32,643 nt of DNA from Polyangiaceae bacterium (lineage in GTDB: Bacteria > Myxococcota_A > Polyangia > Polyangiales > Polyangiaceae), in NCBI GenBank assembly GCA_029261965.1, contig JAJDAH010000004.1:1-32643 (forward strand), read 5' to 3'. A model generated the notes under the pieces. The model saw nothing but the letters and a program-made list of their open reading frames with translations, was not told the DNA's origin and ran no database searches. Positions 26,849 through 32,643 of this stretch are shown one piece after another (the first letter of the stretch is position 1; every line of letters starts with the position of its first letter). The translations under genes and the position numbers were made by a program.

Positions 26849-26868
26849 GCCTCGGTGTTCGCCGAGGC
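26849..26868 (-). terminator. Hairpin GCCTCGG/CCGAGGC between dnaA and the epimerase
   Basis: A 7-bp perfect stem with a 6-nt loop (TGTTCG on the + strand). It sits 8 nt upstream of the epimerase start and 33 nt past the dnaA stop. No T-run. Confidence 0.4.
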
Positions 26869-26878
26869 GGTCAATCGT

Positions 26879-26898
26879 CGGTCGGCGGCCGCCGACCG
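26879..26898. terminator. 20-bp perfect palindrome just after dnaA
   Basis: CGGTCGGCGGCCGCCGACCG reads the same on both strands and begins 3 nt after the dnaA stop codon. Without a U-tract it is not a classic terminator; it may protect the mRNA 3' end or bind a protein dimer. Confidence 0.5.
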
Positions 26899-26901
26899 CG
26901 C

Positions 26902-28329
26902 TCAGTCGTCCGAAGCGGCGAGACGCTCGGCGATGGCCTCGAGGTGTGCGTCGACCTCGGGGTCCTTCTTGCGCAGCTGCTCGACTCGACGGACCGCGCT
27001 CATGACGGTGGTGTGGTCACGATTGCCAAAGGCTCGTCCGAGCTCGGGGAAGCTGCATTTCAGTCGTTGACGGCAGAGGTACATCGCGACCTGCCGAGCG
27101 AAAGCTACGCTCTTGTGGCGGTCCTTGCTCAACAGCTCGGCACTGGACAATCGGAAGTGTCGGCACACCGCGTTTTGGATGTCCGCGACGCTCATCACCT
27201 GGGCGCGTCGGGGCGTGGTTGCGGCGAGCTCTTGCTGGGCGAAGTCGATGTCGATCGGACGCCCGGTGAGCGACGATTTGGCAGCAAGTCGAATCAAGGT
27301 GCCTTCGAGCTCGCGAACGTTGCTCTTGATCTTCTGCGCCAAAAGATGCGCGACATCGTCCGCCAGGGGGATGCCTTCGATCTCGGCCTTTTTCTTGACG
27401 ATGGCTACCCGTGTCTCGAGCTGCGGTACCTGGATGTCCGCGACCAATCCCGAGGTGAATCGAGACACGAGCCGTTCGGGCATGCGTTGCAGCTCGTGCG
27501 GGTACTTGTCGCTCGTGACCACGATCGGCTTGTCCGCGTCGCGTAGCGCGTTGAACGTGTGGAAGAACTCTTCCTGGGTCTGGTCGCGTCCGGCGAGGAA
27601 CTGGATGTCGTCGAGCAACAAGAGGTCGCATTCGTCCCGGTAACGGGTACGGAACTCTTCCATGCGGTGGTGCTGGAGCGACTCGATGAACTCGTTGGTG
27701 AAGCGCTCGGCGGACACGTACACGATGCGCACGTTCGCCCGGTCGATGACCATCTGGTGGGCGATGGCGTGCATCAGATGCGTCTTGCCGAGACCCGTGC
27801 CGCCACAGAGAAAGAGCGGGTTGTATCGGCGGCCGCCGCCGCCCGCCGAAGCATTGGCAGCGGCGTAGGCGAGCTCGTTCGACGGGCCGACGACGAAGTT
27901 GCCGAAGGTCTGCTTCGGGTTGAGCATTTCGGAAACGCCGGCGCGCGGTGTTTCGCCGTCCGAGGCCCGCGGTCCCGACCTGGGTGGCGGGCTCTTGGAC
28001 TCGAGTCGACGCGGTCGTTCGACCGCCGGCTCTGCCTCGGGCGGTTTTGCTTCGGAGATCGGATCGTCCAACTTGGTTTGAATGCGCCAGCGCACCTGTA
28101 GCCCTCCGTCTCCCAGTTGCTCTTGGATTTGATCGAGCAGCGCGGGTAGGAAGTGCTTCTTAACCCAATCGCGGACAAATTCGTCCCGCGCTGTGAGTCC
28201 GAGCACTCCATCGCCCAACCCGTCGAACTGCACGCCGGAAAACCACTGGTCGAATGATGCGGGTGCCCGAAGACGCGTCTGATCGACGGCATCGCGCCAC
28301 ACTTGAAGAGCTCCGGGAGAGGTTCTCAT
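26902..28329 (-). CDS. dnaA: Chromosomal replication initiator DnaA
   Basis: Binds DnaA boxes at oriC and opens the origin. I start at the ATG 28327-28329 (475 residues, MRTSPGALQVWRDAV); an upstream ATG at 28401 would add 24 residues and place the two DnaA boxes inside the coding region. Domain I is at about 1-80, a Pro/Glu/Arg linker at 88-135, and the AAA+ domain from MLNPKQTFGNFVVGPSN with Walker A GGTGLGKT (176-183) and Walker B LLLLDDIQ (236-243). Domain IV ends with the DNA-binding signature GNRDHTTVMSAVRRV. dnaN, recF and rpmH are not next to it, unlike the classical arrangement. Confidence 0.97.
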   Translation of the reverse strand: MRTSPGALQVWRDAVDQTRLRAPASFDQWFSGVQFDGLGDGVLGLTARDEFVRDWVKKHFLPALLDQIQEQLGDGGLQVRWRIQTKLDDPISEAKPPEAEPAVERPRRLESKSPPPRSGPRASDGETPRAGVSEMLNPKQTFGNFVVGPSNELAYAAANASAGGGGRRYNPLFLCGGTGLGKTHLMHAIAHQMVIDRANVRIVYVSAERFTNEFIESLQHHRMEEFRTRYRDECDLLLLDDIQFLAGRDQTQEEFFHTFNALRDADKPIVVTSDKYPHELQRMPERLVSRFTSGLVADIQVPQLETRVAIVKKKAEIEGIPLADDVAHLLAQKIKSNVRELEGTLIRLAAKSSLTGRPIDIDFAQQELAATTPRRAQVMSVADIQNAVCRHFRLSSAELLSKDRHKSVAFARQVAMYLCRQRLKCSFPELGRAFGNRDHTTVMSAVRRVEQLRKKDPEVDAHLEAIAERLAASDD

Positions 28330-28376
28330 GGTCACTTGGATGTCAGCGGTGCTTTCCAATGCAACAATCCCCCATC

Positions 28377-28398
28377 TTGTCCACAGTCCTGTGGACAG
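28377..28398. promoter_or_regulatory. Two inverted DnaA boxes upstream of dnaA
   Basis: TTGTCCACA (28377-28385) is the preferred DnaA box form of high-GC bacteria. The opposite-strand CTGTCCACA occupies 28390-28398. Together they form the palindrome TGTCCACAGTCCTGTGGACA (28378-28397), about 50 nt upstream of the dnaA ATG. Autoregulation of dnaA and/or origin binding is the likely job. Confidence 0.8.
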
Positions 28399-28920
28399 CA
28401 AGTGCTCCGAACCTGCTTTTTCGCTGCGGCGCCGGAGAGACCAAGTCGGACCTACCCCTCGTGCTTACGAACTCTTGATAGCTGACGGTCCCCTGCCTCT
28501 TTTGCATCGGGAAGATTTTGGGGAACTGCGACTCTCGCGCCCGCACGCGTGCCGCACGAGCGGCTTGGGCCACAACCTCTCGAAACGGGAACGCCAGCTA
28601 TACCGAGACCGCCGTCGAGTTCAATGCTTGAAATTCACGAAACCACGATCCTCCGAAAAAAACGGCGAAACCCAACGGCTCGTCGACCGCGTTCGACGCG
28701 TTTCGCGGCGCGAACAAACGACGGCACCTCTTAAGCACTGAAAGTCAGTTAACAAACGGACGCTGCCGGTCGCCGATCGATTTCTGCCAGCGTCAACTTC
28801 CGCCCTTCCATTCGTCAAGAGGCAACGGTCAAGAAAGTTGTCGCCTCCTCGGCGGTTTTCTTGGCCTGGCACCTCGCACTTGGGTAGCAGTCGTCGGTCG
28901 GCGGTCCGTGCCCGCTCTCG
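28399..28920. other. Gene-free region upstream of dnaA, candidate oriC or double promoter
   Basis: About 520 nt between dnaA (-) and the outer-membrane protein gene (+) with no convincing gene on either strand. Apart from the two boxes at its edge I find no further good DnaA box. There are modestly AT-richer patches (28646-28672 with an A-run, 28728-28762 including TTAAG and GTTAACAAA) that could be an unwinding element, but box number is low for a complete oriC. It must at least carry promoters for both flanking genes. Confidence 0.4.
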
Positions 28921-29922
28921 ATGCCTCATCTCTTCACCCACCCCCGTCTCGTTTCGCTCGTTGGCGCCGCCGCCTTCGCCGCGACGGGCGTGCTTTCCGC
29001 CCCAGCGGCCGCGGATCCCAGCGATCTGCCTCCCGAGGTCGGATACAACTACGGCAACATCGAGACCCCCCGGGTCGCCGCCATGGCCGGCGCGCTCCGT
29101 GCATGGGGGACCTCGACCGGCGCTCTTTTCATCAATCCGGCCAGCATGGCGATTACTCGCGTCTACCACCTGGGTGCCTTCGCCCAGATCTGGCCCGAGG
29201 CGCGGCGACAGAGCTACGGCGGAGCGGCGGTAGATTCGATCGTCTCGAGCTCCGGCGTCGCCGGGGGCATCGGCGGGACCTACAACCTGCAGGACGCCGA
29301 CGGTATCGACCGAACCACCGGTGATATCCGGTTTGGGTTGAGCATCCCGATTGCCGATCGCTTCTTCATGGGCCTCGGCGGTCGATACCTCACGGTCAAA
29401 CAGAACGACGGCGATCGCGCCGGGCCGCTCGGGACGAGCCTGGCTTCCAGCGGGCTCGCTCGGAAGAAAATCGTGCGATCCTTCGCTTTCGACGCGGGAG
29501 CGACGTTCAAGCTCAGCGACGAAATCGCCCTCGGCATCGTCGGAAACAACCTGAATAATCCCGATACGGGCTTTCAGCCGACGAGCGTCGGCGGCGGGCT
29601 GGGCTACGGCAACGAAAATTTCACTCTCGAGGTGGACGCTGTCGGGGATTTCACTACCTACGACCAGACCAAGATGCGGGCCATGGGCGGGTTCGAGTAT
29701 CTGATCAGCGGCACCTACCCCATTCGACTCGGATACCGCTTCGACGACGGCCAGGAGTCCCACGCCATCACGGGCGGTGTCGGATACGTCGACCAGCAGT
29801 TCTCCGCGGAGGTCGCGGTTCAGCGCACCGTGTCGGGGCCCGAGTACACGGTCGTCGTGCTCGGCTTCAAGTACCACCTCGAGTCTGCCGGGCTCGGTCT
29901 TCAGACTGGCGCCGGCTTCTGA
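28921..29922 (+). CDS. Outer-membrane beta-barrel protein (PorV/FadL-like)
   Basis: A 333-residue exported protein. The signal peptide is clear: VSLVGAAAFAATGVLSAPAAA, with cleavage predicted after Ala31. The mature N-terminus has GTSTGALFINPASMA, like the NPA element near the N-terminus of FadL/PorV-type barrels. The rest is a series of alternating, glycine/aromatic-rich strands (FGLSIPIADRFFMGLGGRYL, EIALGIVGNNLNN, YPIRLGYRFDDGQ) ending in FKYHLE, consistent with a 12-14-stranded barrel. Transported ligand unknown. It faces the dnaA upstream region and converges on the next gene with a 36-nt gap. A long open frame on the other strand here is a shadow. Confidence 0.85.
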   Translation: MPHLFTHPRLVSLVGAAAFAATGVLSAPAAADPSDLPPEVGYNYGNIETPRVAAMAGALRAWGTSTGALFINPASMAITRVYHLGAFAQIWPEARRQSYGGAAVDSIVSSSGVAGGIGGTYNLQDADGIDRTTGDIRFGLSIPIADRFFMGLGGRYLTVKQNDGDRAGPLGTSLASSGLARKKIVRSFAFDAGATFKLSDEIALGIVGNNLNNPDTGFQPTSVGGGLGYGNENFTLEVDAVGDFTTYDQTKMRAMGGFEYLISGTYPIRLGYRFDDGQESHAITGGVGYVDQQFSAEVAVQRTVSGPEYTVVVLGFKYHLESAGLGLQTGAGF

Positions 29923-29958
29923 TCCGCATCGCGCCGCCCGGTCGGTGACCGGCCCTGG

Positions 29959-31317
29959 TCAGCGTTCGAGCGGACCGATGATCGAGAGCGCCAGCGCCTC
30001 GACGCCTTCGTCGAGTTGCTCGTCGGTGGCGCGCACATCGGGTGACGAATCGGCGAGGCAGCGAAGCTCTTCGGTCGCTCGGGGGTTTCGGAACCAATCC
30101 TCGTCGTGAGCTTCGACCATTCGGCGGCTCGCGCCAGCCGCGAGCAAGAGGCCAGCGAAGCGCTGACCGTCGTCGACGTCGAGTCGCCAGAGCACGCCAC
30201 GGGTTTCCGGACGTGGGGCGAAGCCAAAGGTCGACTCGACGTGTTCCTGAAACGCTTCGCTCCACTGGTGCTGTCCCGCGAGCGCGGGGGCGCGCAGTAG
30301 CACCTTCAAGGCGGCGCTGCGCGAAGCGACGAGAAGCATCGTCAGGACCGCCCTTCGATGGTGTTCCGCCGCCCGTCGGTCGAGGCCGAGGGCTCGCCGA
30401 GTGAACGCGGGGTCGGCGGCGAGCGAGGCCAGGAGCGCTCCGTACTCGAACCGGCGAAGGCCGTAGGGATCGTGGGCGACGACAAACGGCTGATGGGCGG
30501 GCGCTGCGGCGTCGACGAAGGTCGCGCCGAGTCTCGCTAGACCCCGGACGAAGCTAGCTGGGCCAATCGCCGCGGGCATCGGGCCTGTATCGAGGTCTAG
30601 GCTCTGAAAGAGCTTGGTTTCGCGGAACCATCCGACGAGGGTGCGTAAGTCGAGGCGGGCCGGCCAGCCTTCGACGGCGCCGATGCCGAGCGCAGGGTCG
30701 ATGAGCTGAACGAGCCCATCTCGCGGCAGAAGCTCCCGCGCCGCGTCGTCGGATCGGGCGAGCCACCGTCGAGCCACTTCCGCGACGTTGGGGTTCGGCG
30801 CCTCGATGTCGTCGGGGGAGCCGAGCCCCATGCGGCGAGCGATTTCGTGGCGCCGTTCCCAGAGAATCGCCGCCGCCTGACTCGCGTTCCCCGCGTGCTC
30901 GCCGAACACCTCGATCCATGGTTGTCGCTTCGGGGCGTCCGCGAGCGCTCGCGTCAGCATCTGGCCGAGCGAAAGCTCGATCTTCTCTGGGGCGTCGAGC
31001 GCGTAGGGGCGCGCGGTGCGTTCGAAAGCCCCGATGCTGAGCACGCGGAGGTTGATGCGCTGCTCGGCGAGCCGATAGATCCAACGTCGAAGTGGCTCCC
31101 GCAACGGATCTTCGGCCGGCGCCTCGGTCACGGCTTGAAACGCGGTGAGCCCGGCCAGCTTCGTGAACACGAACGGGTCTTCCGCGATACCCGCGCCGCG
31201 TCGCAGGCGCTGTCGCCATAGCCGCCACTCTCGAGCCGAGCGGCGAAGCTCGCGATCGATCGAAAGGGGGTCGAGCGGGTCGAGGGGGTCGCGCATTTCG
31301 CCCGAGCGAACGTACAC
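29959..31317 (-). CDS. Unrecognised 452-residue helical protein
   Basis: I do not recognise the family. No signal peptide or membrane segment. The N-terminus has a DPLDPLDPLS repeat encoded by a short GGGTCGAGC-like repeat, and a later in-frame ATG at 31296 (MRDPLDPLDP) could be the true start. The protein is Arg/Ala/Leu-rich and largely helical. Near the C-terminus, EAHDEDWFRNPRATEEL resembles a tail segment seen in some metallopeptidase-like proteins, but there is no HExxH, so catalysis of that type is unlikely. It is divergent from the 31380 membrane protein gene by a 62-nt gap. Confidence 0.65.
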   Translation of the reverse strand: MYVRSGEMRDPLDPLDPLSIDRELRRSAREWRLWRQRLRRGAGIAEDPFVFTKLAGLTAFQAVTEAPAEDPLREPLRRWIYRLAEQRINLRVLSIGAFERTARPYALDAPEKIELSLGQMLTRALADAPKRQPWIEVFGEHAGNASQAAAILWERRHEIARRMGLGSPDDIEAPNPNVAEVARRWLARSDDAARELLPRDGLVQLIDPALGIGAVEGWPARLDLRTLVGWFRETKLFQSLDLDTGPMPAAIGPASFVRGLARLGATFVDAAAPAHQPFVVAHDPYGLRRFEYGALLASLAADPAFTRRALGLDRRAAEHHRRAVLTMLLVASRSAALKVLLRAPALAGQHQWSEAFQEHVESTFGFAPRPETRGVLWRLDVDDGQRFAGLLLAAGASRRMVEAHDEDWFRNPRATEELRCLADSSPDVRATDEQLDEGVEALALSIIGPLER

Positions 31318-31379
31318 CGTCTCTCGCGGGGCTTGGGTGGCCAGCGTGCCGCCGGTCGCGCTACACCAAGAAGCGAGCC

Positions 31380-31907
31380 ATGGTCCGTCGACTCCCAGTG
31401 ATTCAGACCGAAGAGGCTGAGGACGAAGCCGCGGCCCGGCGCCCCAAATGGCAGTGGGTCGCCATCGGATCGCTCATTGCGTTCGTCCTGTGGATGCCGC
31501 TTTTGATGCTGGCGTCGCTGGTGCGGGCGTCGCTGGTGGTCAGGATCGTCGGCGGAACCGACGCTGTGGCGGTTTCTGCGTTCGCAGAAAGCGCCTCGCC
31601 ACTTTCGCACGCGCTCTTGTCCGCGGCGACGGTGCTGCCGGTGCTGCTTTCCCTGGCCACCGCGTGTGCGCTCGGCGGGTCGTTGGTCGGACGGTTTGGT
31701 GGGGCGTCACGGGCACGAGAGGGAGCGAAGGCGGGCCTTTTGGTGTCGGGCGCCGCCTGGTCGATGGCGGCGGGGGCGGGCGTGCTGCCCGGCTGGGTGG
31801 CCGCGCTGGCGAGTCTGGCGATTCTGGCGGCGACCGGGGCGCTGTTCGGCTTCTGGGGCGGCAGATGGGGGGAGAAGCGGCGCCCCTCGCTCCTGGGCCG
31901 GAGGTGA
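31380..31907 (+). CDS. Small polytopic membrane protein of unknown function
   Basis: A 175-residue protein with a charged N-terminus (TEEAEDEAAARRPK) and four predicted membrane helices (about 25-48, 75-102, 118-138, 140-160). The helices are small-residue rich (Gly/Ala/Ser), and the C-terminus is basic (RWGEKRRPSLLGRR), fitting a positive-inside tail. It is 39 nt upstream of ccmE on the same strand and may be co-transcribed with it. No named family seen. Confidence 0.7.
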   Translation: MVRRLPVIQTEEAEDEAAARRPKWQWVAIGSLIAFVLWMPLLMLASLVRASLVVRIVGGTDAVAVSAFAESASPLSHALLSAATVLPVLLSLATACALGGSLVGRFGGASRAREGAKAGLLVSGAAWSMAAGAGVLPGWVAALASLAILAATGALFGFWGGRWGEKRRPSLLGRR

Positions 31908-31946
31908 GTGGACCGTCCGTGGGGCCGGCGTTAGGCTTTCTGGACG

Positions 31947-32540
31947 ATGAGCAAGTTGGACGAAGAGCTCGCGGAGGCGGTGGAGCAGTCGCAGGCCCAC
32001 GCACCCGTCGAGACGCCAGTGACCGCCGGGGCCTCCTCCCTGGAATCTGGCGGGGCGAGCACTCGCAACCTCGGGCTGCTCGCGGCGTTGCTCGTCATGG
32101 GTGGCGCCATCCTGTGGCTCGTCTTCACCAGTGTCGACAAGGCCGCCATCTACTCCAAAGGGGTGGACGAGCTCGTGGCCGAAAAAACGAAGCTCGCTGA
32201 CCGGAGCGTTCGAGTCGAAGGCACGCTGGTCAAGGGCACGCTCAAGCGACGCGACGAGCCATGCGAGTATCGCTTCAGCATCGCGAAAAACGGCGCCGAG
32301 ATCGACGTGAGGTTCCCGCAATGCGTCGTTCCAGACACCTTCCGTGACGTGCCGGGCATGGACGTCACGGTCACCGCCGAGGGCAAGCTCAACGAGGCCG
32401 GGCACTTCGACGCCAACCACATCATGGCGAAGTGCCCGTCGAAGTACGAAATGAAGGAGCGTCAGCAGCGCGGCGAGAAGGCTCCCCACGAGGAGATCAC
32501 TTCGAACACCGTGGCGCCCGGCGATTCCCTCACGAACTGA
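31947..32540 (+). CDS. ccmE: Cytochrome c maturation haem chaperone CcmE, CxxxY type
   Basis: CcmE carries haem in the periplasm from CcmABCD to the CcmF/H ligation complex. The 197-residue protein has a cytoplasmic N-terminus, one membrane anchor (about 42-60), then the OB-fold: VRVEGTLVKGTLK, EIDVRF, VVPDTFRDVPGMDVTVTAEGKL and FDANHIMAK. Directly after it, where classical CcmE has the haem-binding HxxxY, this protein has CPSKY (Cys163, Tyr167). That CxxxY form is known from Desulfovibrio and archaeal CcmE. Two more cysteines (106, 126) lie in the OB domain. No other ccm gene is in the window; hemE follows after 12 nt. Confidence 0.92.
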   Translation: MSKLDEELAEAVEQSQAHAPVETPVTAGASSLESGGASTRNLGLLAALLVMGGAILWLVFTSVDKAAIYSKGVDELVAEKTKLADRSVRVEGTLVKGTLKRRDEPCEYRFSIAKNGAEIDVRFPQCVVPDTFRDVPGMDVTVTAEGKLNEAGHFDANHIMAKCPSKYEMKERQQRGEKAPHEEITSNTVAPGDSLTN

Positions 32541-32552
32541 TCCGACGCTAGG

Positions 32553-32643
32553 ATGTGGGATCGGTTTCTGCGCGCATGCCGCCGCGAGGCGGTCGACGCC
32601 ACCCCGATTTGGCTCATGCGCCAAGCCGGCCGCTACATGGCGG
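32553..32643 (+). CDS. hemE: Uroporphyrinogen decarboxylase (3' partial, runs off the window)
   Basis: Only the first 30 codons are present. The start [11 protein letters not shown] and the conserved [13 protein letters not shown] segment, which contains the active-site arginines, identify HemE, the haem-pathway enzyme that makes coproporphyrinogen III. It begins 12 nt after the ccmE stop, so it is probably in the same transcript. Confidence 0.9.
   Translation, partial: MWDRFLRACRREAVDATPIWLMRQAGRYMA

Noticed and set aside
28328-28741. 137-codon open frame upstream of dnaA
   Set aside because: Covers the DnaA boxes and the dnaA start; composition unlike a protein.
28621-29877. 418-codon open frame on the minus strand
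   Set aside because: It lies antisense to the outer-membrane protein gene, whose signal peptide and barrel pattern are convincing, and its product is a charged low-complexity sequence.

Overview
The window is high-GC, densely packed bacterial chromosome that reads as a member of the Myxococcota (former Deltaproteobacteria). The pointers are two very large Hanks-type Ser/Thr kinases with cyclase-like, AAA and TPR-type parts, a PilZ-family protein resembling the expanded myxobacterial set, GTG starts with overlapping genes, and a CcmE with the CxxxY haem-binding variant reported from Desulfovibrio. This taxonomic call is inference from gene content. I see no tRNA, rRNA, CRISPR array, prophage or transposase gene.

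Layout. 1-1833: 3' part of a secreted-type protein with Ca-binding-like repeats and a cut-short esterase-like fold. 1835-3027 (-): arsC-like reductase and proC, translationally coupled. 3028-3503: a non-coding block of nested inverted repeats between proC and dnaJ, bracketed by an imperfect 46-bp direct repeat. 3504-4613 (-): dnaJ. 4699-5097 (+): PilZ protein. 5115-7325 (-): putative helical-repeat lipoprotein, divergent from 7455-11930 (+), kinase 1, which overlaps a patatin-like lipase by one base. 13233-16425: small TPR-like protein, peroxiredoxin, UvrD/PcrA helicase.

16514-25828 (+) is one long co-directional cluster: a zinc-ribbon membrane protein, grpE, dnaK, kinase 2 (overlapping dnaK by 4 bases), a membrane-anchored unknown and an HTTM-type membrane protein. 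Most junctions after dnaK overlap, so the Hsp70 machine, a giant signalling kinase and a membrane pair may be co-expressed. A sugar-nucleotide-type epimerase (-) overlaps the HTTM gene tail to tail.

26902-28329 (-) is dnaA. Two inverted DnaA boxes lie just upstream of it in a gene-free region, marking a candidate dnaA control region or oriC edge. An outer-membrane barrel protein, an unrecognised 452-residue protein, a small membrane protein, ccmE (CxxxY type) and the start of hemE finish the window; the last two suggest a haem/cytochrome c neighbourhood.

The most interesting points are the paired kinases with a degenerate cyclase-homology domain between kinase and AAA parts, the dnaK-kinase coupling, the palindrome nest at 3040-3496, and the non-canonical CcmE.
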